A stretch of 64,000 nucleotides of DNA from Mycobacterium lentiflavum (GTDB taxonomy: Bacteria; Actinomycetota; Actinomycetes; Mycobacteriales; Mycobacteriaceae). Below are positions 44,891-53,224 of this stretch, one piece after another. The stretch spans positions 806,001 through 870,000 of the forward strand of contig NZ_CP092423.2 of assembly GCF_022374895.2 (NCBI RefSeq). The letters run 5' to 3'. The translations under genes and the position numbers were made by a program. Position 1 is the first letter of the stretch. Each line of letters starts with the position of its first letter. A model generated the notes under the pieces. The model was given only the letters and a program-made list of their open reading frames with translations. It made no database searches and was not told the DNA's origin.

Positions 44891-44980
44891 AGCGTCACGC
44901 CAGCGTGGCGTCGGCGGCCCCGAACCCGACGAGCGTCACGCCAGCGTGGCGTTGGCGGCCGAGTGCCACGCCAGCGTGAC
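44891..44980. repeat. Short palindromic repeats upstream of the Rv0547c-like gene
   Basis: Three copies of a core CACGCCAGCGTG (arms CACGC and GCGTG) at 44896, 44937 and 44967. The first two units, AGCGTCACGCCAGCGTGGCG plus KCGGCGGCC, are 41 nt apart; the third is inverted at its ends (GCCACGCCAGCGTGAC). They fill the gap between the SDR start and the menB stop. Could form hairpins. Confidence 0.75.
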
Positions 44981-44983
44981 CCC

Positions 44984-45886
<903 letters not shown>

Positions 45887-45892
45887 GGCTTT

Positions 45893-46348
45893 TCAACTCC
45901 TATACGGGTCCAGGCGGAACACCGCGCAGCGGCCCGCCAGACGCTCGAACTCGTCGGGACTGCCCTCGGTGACGAGTCCGGCCCGCTTCATGAATCCCAC
46001 ACCCGTGGGCACCTCTTGAGGGAACACGCGCAGAATCGGCCGGGCCTCGGCCGCGGATAACTCCACCATCCGCACCCGCTCGGTGCGCCGGCCGCGAGCA
46101 ACGGTCGCCTGTTCGGCGGCTCGCACGTTGGCCACCCAGTCGGCGCCGGGGAATCCGGCGACGACGTACCGTTTGCCGTCGACGGTCATCGGTGTCACCG
46201 GCGTCGAACGTTCGCGTCCCGATTTGCGCCCCGGCACCGTCAGCACAACGGGGCTTTCGCCGCCGAAACTCATTCCCAGCCGCGACATCTGGATGAAGAG
46301 TTTGTTCGCCGGCTTCAGCCACCAGGGCGGCTTGATCGGTTTGCCCAT
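45893..46348 (-). CDS. Deazaflavin-dependent nitroreductase family protein
   Basis: A 151-residue DUF385/Ddn-type protein: PIKPPWWLKPANKLFIQMSR, then VLTVPGRKSGRERSTPV and RYVVAGFPGADWVANVRA. Probably an F420-binding reductase or related binder; substrate unknown. The frame is open further upstream, but ATG 46348 matches the family start. It occupies the place where M. tuberculosis has vapBC3. It lies 6 nt before menB, so probably co-transcribed with it. A second DUF385 gene is at 14.6 kb. Confidence 0.83.
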   Translation of the reverse strand: MGKPIKPPWWLKPANKLFIQMSRLGMSFGGESPVVLTVPGRKSGRERSTPVTPMTVDGKRYVVAGFPGADWVANVRAAEQATVARGRRTERVRMVELSAAEARPILRVFPQEVPTGVGFMKRAGLVTEGSPDEFERLAGRCAVFRLDPYRS

Positions 46349-46361
46349 GCGACCACAGTAG

Positions 46362-47300
46362 TCAGCGCTGCGTCGCCTCCGAGAAGGGTTCCACACCGTG
46401 CGCCCACGGGTCCGTCCCCGGGGTGGTGATGGCGTCCAGCGCAGCGATCGCCTCGGCATCGAGTGCGACGTCACCCGCGCCGATGTTCTCCTCGAGATGG
46501 GTGATCGAGCGTGTCCCCGGAATCAGCAACGTGGTCGGCGCGTGCGCCAGCAACCACCCCAATCCGACCTGGGATGGTGTCGCGCCGATTTCGCCGGCGA
46601 TGTCGAGCACGACGGGATTGTCGGAGACCTTGGGAAAGCCCGGAAACGCCGACCCGAGGGGAAAGTACGGCACCCAGGCGATGCCCTCGGCCGTGCAGAC
46701 GTCGATCATGTCCTCCTGCGAGCGGTCGAGCAGGCTGTAGGCGTTCTGCACGCACACGATGCCGGCGGGCAGGGCGCGCCGCAGCACGTCGAGCGGCACG
46801 CTGCTGATCCCGATCGCGCCGATCTTGCCCTCGTCGCGTAGCGCGATCATCTCGGCCAGCTGGTCGTCGAGTTCGACGATCTGGTCGCCGTCGGCGCCCA
46901 CGGCGGGACCCAGGTCCATCCGCCGCAGGTTGACCACCGGCACGCAGTCCAGGCCGAGTTGGCTCAGGTCGTCCTCGACCGCGGCGCGCAGTTCGGCGGG
47001 GCGTTGCGCCGCGGCCAGCGGTATCGGCTGTTCGCCGGTGTACCGCGCGCCGACCTTGCTGACGATCACGAGGTCGTCCGGGTAGGGCGCCAGCGCCGCG
47101 CGGATGCGCCGGTTGACCTCGCCGGGCCCGTAGAACGATGCGGTGTCGATGTGGTTGACGCCGAGCTCGACGGCGCGACGCAGCACCGCGGCGGCGTCGT
47201 CGGGCGAGGTCTCGAACAGCTGCATGGCGCCGTACCCGACGCGGGCGACCGCCGCCGTTCCGATACTGCCCAGGCCGCCGGGCTGTGGTTTGTCCGTCAT
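46362..47300 (-). CDS. Aldo/keto reductase
   Basis: A 312-residue TIM-barrel NADPH-dependent reductase. D and Y of the catalytic set are in GVNHIDTASFYGPGEVN and the lysine in LVIVSKVG. The usual histidine of the LHRPD-type motif is replaced: the sequence reads VVNLRRMD, with Arg at that position, a feature I associate with one actinobacterial subgroup. Substrate unknown. ATG 47300 follows AAGGAGCACC. It is divergent from a TetR gene with two palindromic operators between them. Confidence 0.88.
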   Translation of the reverse strand: MTDKPQPGGLGSIGTAAVARVGYGAMQLFETSPDDAAAVLRRAVELGVNHIDTASFYGPGEVNRRIRAALAPYPDDLVIVSKVGARYTGEQPIPLAAAQRPAELRAAVEDDLSQLGLDCVPVVNLRRMDLGPAVGADGDQIVELDDQLAEMIALRDEGKIGAIGISSVPLDVLRRALPAGIVCVQNAYSLLDRSQEDMIDVCTAEGIAWVPYFPLGSAFPGFPKVSDNPVVLDIAGEIGATPSQVGLGWLLAHAPTTLLIPGTRSITHLEENIGAGDVALDAEAIAALDAITTPGTDPWAHGVEPFSEATQR

Positions 47301-47333
47301 GGTGCTCCTTATCCCGTGAGACACTGGAGAATG

Positions 47334-47347
47334 CGGAGGCCCCTCCG
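47334..47347. promoter_or_regulatory. TetR operator, copy 1 (CGGAGG-CC-CCTCCG)
   Basis: A perfect 14-bp palindrome 33 nt upstream of the aldo/keto reductase ATG, where it would overlap that promoter. An identical copy lies 35 bp away at the TetR start. Flanking bases also match (GCGGAGGCCCCTCCGCTTGG in copy 1). Confidence 0.75.
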
Positions 47348-47368
47348 CTTGGTCGAGAGTAGCAGAAA

Positions 47369-47382
47369 CGGAGGCCCCTCCG
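47369..47382. promoter_or_regulatory. TetR operator, copy 2 (CGGAGG-CC-CCTCCG)
   Basis: Identical to copy 1 and ending 1 nt before the TTG start of the TetR gene. A repressor bound here would block its own gene, so autoregulation is likely. Confidence 0.75.
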
Positions 47383-47383
47383 C

Positions 47384-47932
47384 TTGGCTGGCAGCACCCG
47401 GTCCGACGCGCGCCGGAATCGCGAAAAGCTCCTCGAGGTGGCGACCGCGGCGTTCGCCACTGCCGATGGGCGCGCGGTGTCGCTGGAGGCGATCGCGCGC
47501 GCCGCCGGTGTCGGAATCGGCACGCTGTACCGGCATTTCCCCAGCCGGGAGGCGCTCGTCGAGGCGGTTTTCCGCGCCGAGCTCGCCGAGGTGGCCGCGG
47601 CCGCCGAGCAACTGCTGGACAGGCATCCGCCCCGCATTGCCCTGCGACGCTGGATGGACCGCTACGCAAGCTTCGTGGCCGCCAAGCGTGGCATGGCCGA
47701 GACGCTGCACGCGATGTTCGACTCCGGTGCCGTGCAGCGCAGCCAGACCTACGACAGCGTCGTCGGTGCCGTCGAGAGGTTGTTGCGGGCCGGAGCCGAC
47801 GACGGCAGCCTGCGCGCCGACGTCCGGGCCGACGACGTGGTCAGCAGCCTGATCGGGATCTTTATGGCCACCGGCTCACCGGAGCAGACCGGCCGCATGC
47901 TCGACCTGCTGGTCGCCGGCATCGCCAGCTAG
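47384..47932 (+). CDS. TetR/AcrR family transcriptional regulator
   Basis: A 182-residue regulator. The N-terminal helix-turn-helix is clear (VSLEAIARAAGVGIGTLYRHF, residues about 27-47), followed by REALVEAVFRAEL. The start is TTG, immediately after a palindromic operator, with no room for a normal leader, so the transcript may be leaderless or start inside the operator region. It is expected to repress the divergent aldo/keto reductase gene and itself. The ligand is unknown. Confidence 0.9.
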   Translation: MAGSTRSDARRNREKLLEVATAAFATADGRAVSLEAIARAAGVGIGTLYRHFPSREALVEAVFRAELAEVAAAAEQLLDRHPPRIALRRWMDRYASFVAAKRGMAETLHAMFDSGAVQRSQTYDSVVGAVERLLRAGADDGSLRADVRADDVVSSLIGIFMATGSPEQTGRMLDLLVAGIAS

Positions 47933-47946
47933 CGCCGTCTCACCGT

Positions 47947-48036
47947 CGAGTGTGCGGCCAGCTTCACACTCGGTCGCGAGTGTGCGCCCAGCTTCACACT
48001 CGGTCGCGAGTGTGCGCCCAGCTTCACACTCGGGGC
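47947..48036. repeat. Three 30-bp palindromic tandem repeats
   Basis: Units start at 47947, 47977 and 48007. Each has perfect 8-bp arms CGAGTGTG and CACACTCG around CGCCCAGCTT (CGGCCAGCTT in the first), followed by GTCG. They lie between the convergent stops of the TetR and fadD8 genes, so they may act as stacked terminators. There are no variable spacers. Confidence 0.85.
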
Positions 48037-48041
48037 AGACT

Positions 48042-49643
48042 TCAGCCGACCGAACGGCCGGCGCCCTCCCAGAACTGCGCGCGCACGGCCTTCTTGTCCG
48101 GCTTGCCCAGCGCGGTCACCGGGACCGACTCGACGACGATCACCTGCTTAGGCGACTGCACCGAACCCTTGCGCTCCTTGACCGCAGCCTGGATCTCGAC
48201 GGTCACCTGCGCCACCGACTCCTCGTCGGACGGGTGGTCGGGTCGCAGCACGATCACCGCGGTGACGGCCTCGCCCCACTTCTCGTCGGGGGTGCCGATC
48301 ACGCACACCTGCGCGACGGCCGGATGCTCGGCGACGACGTCCTCCACCTCGCGGGGGAACACGTTGAACCCGCCGGTGACGATCATGTCCTTGACCCGGT
48401 CGACAATGAACCAGAAGCCGTCCTCGTCCTCGCGGGCCATGTCGCCGGTGTGCAGCCAGCCGTCTTTGAACGTTTTGGCCGTCTCCTCGGGCAGGTTCCA
48501 GTAACCGCCGCTTAGCAGCGGCCCGGACACGCAGATCTCACCCACCTCGCCCTGCGGCACCGGCTTGCCGTCGGCGTCCAGCAGCGCGGTGCGGGCGAAT
48601 AGGGTGGGCCGTCCGCAGGAGGTGAGCCGCTTCTCGTCGTGGTCCTTCTTGGCTAGATACGAGATCACCATCGGGGCTTCGGACTGCCCGTAGTACTGGG
48701 CGAAGATCGGCCCGAAGCGGCGGATGGCCTCGGCCAGCCGCACCGGGTTCATCGCCGAGGCGCCGTAGTAGACCGTCTCCAGCGAGGACAGGTCGCGGGT
48801 GTGCGAGTCGGGATGGTCCATCAGTGCGTAGATCATCGACGGCACCAGCATGGTCGCGGTGATCTTCTGCTCCTCGATCACCCGCAGCACCTCGGCCGGA
48901 TCGAACTTGGTCAGCACCACCAGCTCGCCGCCCTTGATGATTGTCGGCACGAAGAACGCCGCCCCGGCGTGCGACAGCGGGGTGCACATCAAAAAGCGCG
49001 GGTTCTCTGGCCACTCCCACTCGGCGAGCTGGATCGTCGTCATGGTGGTGATCGACTGCGCGGTGCCCAGCACGCCCTTGGGCTTGCCGGTGGTGCCGCC
49101 GGTGTAGGCCATCCCGCCGATGTGATCGGGCGCAAGGTCGGCGGCCACCAACGGCTTCGGCGGATACTTCGCGGCCTCGGCGACCAGGTCCACCGCGGAA
49201 TCGCCCAGCGCTTCGGGGACCGGGCCGATGGTCAGGACCTGCTTGAGGCCGGGCACTTTGTCCAGCAGGCCCAGCGCCCGCTCGACGAACATCGGGTTGG
49301 GGTCGATGATCAGCGACGTGACGCCGGCGTCGCCCAGCACGTAGGCGTGGTCGTCCAGCGAGCCCAGCGGGTGCAACGCCACGCGCCGATAGCCCTGGGT
49401 CTGCCCGGCGCCGATGATCATCAGCACCTCGGGCCGATTCAGCGACAGCAGCCCGACGGTTGCGCCGGTGCCCGCGCCGAGCGCCTCGAACGCCTGGATG
49501 TATTGGCTGATGCGCTCGGCGAGCTGTCCACCGGTCAGCGTGGTGTCGCCGAGATGCAGCACCGGCTTGTCCTTGTTGCGCTTGAGCGCACCGACGGTCA
49601 GGTGTCCGGAATGAATGGGATGGCGCAACAGATCGTCACCCAT
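48042..49643 (-). CDS. fadD8: Acyl-CoA/acyl-AMP ligase FadD8
   Basis: A 533-residue AMP-forming ligase that activates a fatty or related acid. AYTGGTTGKPKGVLGTA is the ATP loop, YYGQSEAPMV the second motif, DGWLHTGDMAREDEDGFWFIVDR the hinge region and ALGKPDKKAVRAQ holds the C-terminal lysine. Substrate unknown. ATG 49643 is chosen over an upstream ATG because the extra 11 codons fall inside an intergenic repeat. It matches Rv0551c in position. Confidence 0.9.
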   Translation of the reverse strand: MGDDLLRHPIHSGHLTVGALKRNKDKPVLHLGDTTLTGGQLAERISQYIQAFEALGAGTGATVGLLSLNRPEVLMIIGAGQTQGYRRVALHPLGSLDDHAYVLGDAGVTSLIIDPNPMFVERALGLLDKVPGLKQVLTIGPVPEALGDSAVDLVAEAAKYPPKPLVAADLAPDHIGGMAYTGGTTGKPKGVLGTAQSITTMTTIQLAEWEWPENPRFLMCTPLSHAGAAFFVPTIIKGGELVVLTKFDPAEVLRVIEEQKITATMLVPSMIYALMDHPDSHTRDLSSLETVYYGASAMNPVRLAEAIRRFGPIFAQYYGQSEAPMVISYLAKKDHDEKRLTSCGRPTLFARTALLDADGKPVPQGEVGEICVSGPLLSGGYWNLPEETAKTFKDGWLHTGDMAREDEDGFWFIVDRVKDMIVTGGFNVFPREVEDVVAEHPAVAQVCVIGTPDEKWGEAVTAVIVLRPDHPSDEESVAQVTVEIQAAVKERKGSVQSPKQVIVVESVPVTALGKPDKKAVRAQFWEGAGRSVG

Positions 49644-49652
49644 GGCGTCGCT

Positions 49653-49683
49653 CCTCCTCATCGCTTCGCTCTGCATCGTCGCC
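49653..49683 (-). repeat. Short intergenic repeat, copy in the fadD8 leader
   Basis: Read on the minus strand, GGCGACGATGCAGAGCG followed by AAGCGATGAGGAGG; 29 of 31 positions equal the pnp leader at 25134-25164. It ends in the AGGAGGAGCG that serves as the fadD8 ribosome site. Confidence 0.6.
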
Positions 49684-49772
49684 GACGCGACTCATGGGGC
49701 AAGACTAGAACGTGTTGCAATTCTTGTCTGCCACCCCCTCGGCAGGCGACGGCGGCACTAGGCTTTCTGCCC

Positions 49773-51377
49773 ATGGCGCAGGCAGATCTCGTCGTTATCG
49801 GAACCATCCTCACCGTTGATGACGCGAAGCCCACCGCGGCGGCGCTCGCCATCGCCGATGGCCGCATCGTCGCCGTCGGCGACCGGTCCGACGTCGAGAC
49901 GCTCATCGGCCCGGCCACCGAGACGATCGACGTCGGTGACGGCTGCGTAATGCCGGGATTCGTTGAGGCACATGGTCATCCGCTGATGGAGGCCGTCGCG
50001 CTGTCGGACCGGATCGTCGACATCCGACCGGTCACCATCCCCGGCCCCGACGACGTCGTCGCGGCGATCCGTCGCGAGGTCGCCCAGCGCGGATCGACGG
50101 GCGCCTATCTGAACGGCTGGGACGCGCTGCTGCAGTCCGGCCTGCCCGACCCGACGCTGGCGTGGCTCGATGACATCGCGCCGGACGGTCCGCTGGTGAT
50201 CATTCACAACTCCGGGCACAAGGCCTACTTCAACTCGCAGGCCGCTCGGCTTAACGGCCTGACCCGCGACACCCCGGACCCCAAGGGCGCCAAGTACGGT
50301 CGTGACACCCGCGGTGAGCTGGACGGCACCGCCGAGGAGATCGCCGCGGTGTTCCCGCTGCTCGGTGGCGCCATCTCGGCCGACAGCTACCCGGCGATGC
50401 TGCTGGCCGAGTGTGCCCGGCTCAACCGGGCCGGGCTGACCACCTGTTCGGAGATGGCATTCGACCCGAACTTCGCGCCGATGGTGGCGCAGTTGCACGA
50501 CCGGCTGACGGTCCGGCTGCGCACCTACGAGGTCTCCAACCCAAAGATGGCGACCGCCGCCGTCCCCGGCCAGGGTGACGACATCGTGCGCCAGGTCGGC
50601 ATCAAGATCTGGGTGGACGGTTCGCCGTGGATCGGCAATATCGCGCTGTCCTTTCCTTACCTGGACACCGCGGCCACCCGCTCGATCGGTATCGCGCCCG
50701 GCTCGTGTGGCTGCGCCAACTACACCGCCGAGGAGCTGCGTGAGATCGTCGGCGCATACTTTCCGCTGGGCTGGCAGATGGCCTGTCATGTGCAGGGCGA
50801 CGCCGGCGTGGACACCATCCTCGACGTCTACGAAGAGGCGCTGCGCGCCCATCCGCGCGACGACCACCGGCTGCGCCTCGAGCATGTCGGAGCCATCCGG
50901 CCCGAGCAGCTGCAGCGCGCCGCCGACCTCGGCGTGACCTGCAGCATCTTCGTCGACCAGATCCACTATTGGGGCGACGTGATCGTCGACGGGCTGTTCG
51001 GCGAGGAGCGCGGATCGCGTTGGATGCCGGCAGGATCCGCCGTTGCCACCGGCATGCGGATCTCGTTGCACAACGACCCGCCCGTCACGCCCGAGGAGCC
51101 GCTGCGCAACATCAGCGTGGCCGTGACCCGCACGGCGCCGAGTGGCCGGGTGCTGGGCCCTGAGGAGCGGCTGACCGTCGAACAGGCGATCCGCGCCCAG
51201 ACCATCGACGCCGCTTGGCAGCTGTTCGCCGACGAGGTCGTCGGTTCGCTCGAGGTCGGCAAGTACGCGGACCTGGTGGTGCTGTCGGCCGATCCCCGCA
51301 CGGTGCCGCCCGAGCAGATCGCCGATCTCGACGTGCGGGCGACGTATCTGGCAGGCCGCCAGGTCTACGGCCAGTGA
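49773..51377 (+). CDS. Amidohydrolase family protein (Rv0552)
   Basis: A 534-residue YtcJ-type metal-dependent hydrolase, the length recalled for Rv0552. The first metal site is in MPGFVEAHGHPLME; IKIWVDGSPWIGNIA and CHVQGDAGVDTILD give the lysine/aspartate and histidine positions; LRLEHVGAIRPEQL holds another His. ATG 49773 follows no strong ribosome site. Its stop overlaps menC by 4 nt, so it is translationally coupled to the menaquinone gene, though its own role in that pathway is unknown. Confidence 0.9.
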   Translation: MAQADLVVIGTILTVDDAKPTAAALAIADGRIVAVGDRSDVETLIGPATETIDVGDGCVMPGFVEAHGHPLMEAVALSDRIVDIRPVTIPGPDDVVAAIRREVAQRGSTGAYLNGWDALLQSGLPDPTLAWLDDIAPDGPLVIIHNSGHKAYFNSQAARLNGLTRDTPDPKGAKYGRDTRGELDGTAEEIAAVFPLLGGAISADSYPAMLLAECARLNRAGLTTCSEMAFDPNFAPMVAQLHDRLTVRLRTYEVSNPKMATAAVPGQGDDIVRQVGIKIWVDGSPWIGNIALSFPYLDTAATRSIGIAPGSCGCANYTAEELREIVGAYFPLGWQMACHVQGDAGVDTILDVYEEALRAHPRDDHRLRLEHVGAIRPEQLQRAADLGVTCSIFVDQIHYWGDVIVDGLFGEERGSRWMPAGSAVATGMRISLHNDPPVTPEEPLRNISVAVTRTAPSGRVLGPEERLTVEQAIRAQTIDAAWQLFADEVVGSLEVGKYADLVVLSADPRTVPPEQIADLDVRATYLAGRQVYGQ

Positions 51378-52345
51378 GGCCCGCTTTAAGCGATCTGCTG
51401 GAGCGCCTGCACGTGGTGGCGCTGCCGATGCGGGTGCGGTTTCGCGGCATCACCACCCGCGAGGTCGCGCTGATCGAGGGACCGGCGGGGTGGGGTGAGT
51501 TCGGAGCCTTCGTCGAATACGGACCGGCCGAGGCGACGGCGTGGCTGGCGTCGGGCATCGAGGGCGCGTACCGGGCGCCACCGCCGGTGCACCGCGACCG
51601 CGTCCCGATCAACGCCACCGTGCCGGCCGTGCCAGCGGCCGAAGTGCCCGAGGTGCTGGCCCGCTTTCCCGGCGCCGCGACGGCCAAGGTGAAGGTCGCC
51701 GAGCCCGGGCAGACGCTGGCCGACGATGTCGCCCGAGTCAATGCGGTGCGCGAACTGGTCCCGACGGTGCGGGTGGACGCCAACGGCGGCTGGACGGTCG
51801 ACGAGGCGATGCTGGCCGCGGCGGTGCTGACCGCCCACGGCCCGCTGGAATACCTCGAACAACCCTGCGCCACGGTCGACGAACTTGCCGAGCTGCGGCG
51901 GCGGATCGACGTGCCGATCGCCGCCGACGAGAGCATCCGCAAGGCCGACGACCCGCTGGCGGTGGTCCGCGCCGGCGCCGCGGACATCGCGGTGCTCAAG
52001 GTCGCTCCGCTGGGCGGGATTTCGCGCCTGCTGGACATTGCCGCGCAGATTGACATCCCGGTCGTGGTCTCCAGCGCGCTCGACTCGGCGGTCGGCATCG
52101 CGGCCGGGCTGACCGCCGCGGCGGCACTACCGCAACTGCGGCACGCCTGCGGCCTGGGCACCGGCGGGCTGTTCGCCGAAGACGTCGCCGCACCCGCCGC
52201 GGCGGTCGACGGCCAGCTGGCCGTCGGGCCGGTTGCACCCGACCCGGAGCGGCTGCGCGCGCTGCGGGCATCGCCCGAGCGTCGGCAGTGGTGGATCGAC
52301 CGGGTCACGGCCTGCCATCCGCTCCTTGTACCGTCGATCGAGTGA
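51374..52345 (+). CDS. menC: o-Succinylbenzoate synthase
   Basis: A 323-residue enolase-superfamily enzyme dehydrating SHCHC to o-succinylbenzoate. The base lysine is in TAKVKVAEPG, metal ligands D in RVDANGGW, E in EYLEQPC and D in IAADESIRKADD, and the second lysine in VLKVAPLGGISRL. It starts at GTG within the amidohydrolase stop and overlaps the bpoC start, so three proteins are coupled. It matches Rv0553. Confidence 0.94.
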   Translation: MRPALSDLLERLHVVALPMRVRFRGITTREVALIEGPAGWGEFGAFVEYGPAEATAWLASGIEGAYRAPPPVHRDRVPINATVPAVPAAEVPEVLARFPGAATAKVKVAEPGQTLADDVARVNAVRELVPTVRVDANGGWTVDEAMLAAAVLTAHGPLEYLEQPCATVDELAELRRRIDVPIAADESIRKADDPLAVVRAGAADIAVLKVAPLGGISRLLDIAAQIDIPVVVSSALDSAVGIAAGLTAAAALPQLRHACGLGTGGLFAEDVAAPAAAVDGQLAVGPVAPDPERLRALRASPERRQWWIDRVTACHPLLVPSIE

Positions 52346-53124
52346 TCAACCTGGCGTATGACGACCGAGGCAGCGGTGAGCCCGTGGTCTTCATCTCGGG
52401 CAGCGGCGGCCCCGGACGCACCTGGTTACCGCATCAGGTCCCGGCGTTCATGTCCGCGGGTTATCGCGTGATCACCTTCGACAATCGCGGGATCGGCGCC
52501 ACCGAAAACGCCGAGGGGTTTACGACGGAAACCATGGTCAACGACACCGCGACCCTGATCGAGTCCCTGGGTGCGGCCCCGGCGCGCATCGTCGGGGTGT
52601 CGATGGGGGCGTTCATCGCCCAAGAGCTGATGCTGGCGCGCCCCGAGCTGGTGACCGCCGCGGTGTTGATGGCCACCCGCGGCCGCCTGGACCGCGCCCG
52701 GCTGGGCTTCCACGAGGGCGAGCAGGAGCTCTACGCGTCCAGCACCGTACTGCCGCCCGCTTACGAGGCGAAAGTCCGTGTGCTGGAAAACTTTTCGCGC
52801 AAGACGATCAATGACGACGTGCTGGTCGCCGATTGGATCACCATGTTCCGGGCCTGGCCGGTCAAGCGCACGCCCGGGTTGCGCACTCAGCTCAGCGTGT
52901 CCCCGCAGACCAGCCGGCTCGCGGCCTACCGCGGCATCAACACCCCGGTGCTGGTGATGGGTTTCGCCGACGACGTCATCACACCGCCGCACTTGGGGCG
53001 CGAAGTCGCCGACGCCTTGCCCAACGGCCGCTACGTGCAGATCCCCGACGCTGGCCATCTCGGGTTCCTGGAGCGGCCCGAGGCGGTCAACAGCGTGGCG
53101 CTGAAGTTCTTCTCCGACGTTTGA
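52342..53124 (+). CDS. bpoC: Alpha/beta hydrolase BpoC, MenH candidate
   Basis: A 260-residue hydrolase. The nucleophile elbow is VGVSMGAFIAQEL (S87), with the acid in GFADDVITPP and the His in DAGHLGFLERP. The M. tuberculosis homologue Rv0554 was first called a non-haem peroxidase. Its place between menC and menD, with a 4-nt overlap to menC, suggests it is the missing SHCHC synthase MenH, as noted for the family. The longer upstream frame is a shadow of menC. Confidence 0.88.
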   Translation: MINLAYDDRGSGEPVVFISGSGGPGRTWLPHQVPAFMSAGYRVITFDNRGIGATENAEGFTTETMVNDTATLIESLGAAPARIVGVSMGAFIAQELMLARPELVTAAVLMATRGRLDRARLGFHEGEQELYASSTVLPPAYEAKVRVLENFSRKTINDDVLVADWITMFRAWPVKRTPGLRTQLSVSPQTSRLAAYRGINTPVLVMGFADDVITPPHLGREVADALPNGRYVQIPDAGHLGFLERPEAVNSVALKFFSDV

Positions 53125-53144
53125 TTCGTCGTCCCAACGTCGGC

Positions 53145-53179
53145 TTGTCGGGCGAAATCACGTCGATTTGCCCCGACAA
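53145..53179. terminator. Long imperfect hairpin between bpoC and menD
   Basis: TTGTCGGG at 53145-53152 pairs with CCCGACAA at 53172-53179, and inner segments CGAAATC and GATTTGC pair except at the CG/GC step, around ACGTC. The 35-nt element follows the bpoC stop by 20 nt. There is no T tail. It may terminate or weaken readthrough into menD. Confidence 0.55.
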
Positions 53180-53224
53180 CTCCACGCTCGGCGTGCGGTG
53201 AGCGCCCTGTGACACCCTGTAGGA

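Noticed and set aside
47947..48036. CRISPR array
   Set aside because: The 30-nt units are adjacent and nearly identical with no unique spacers, and no cas genes are present.
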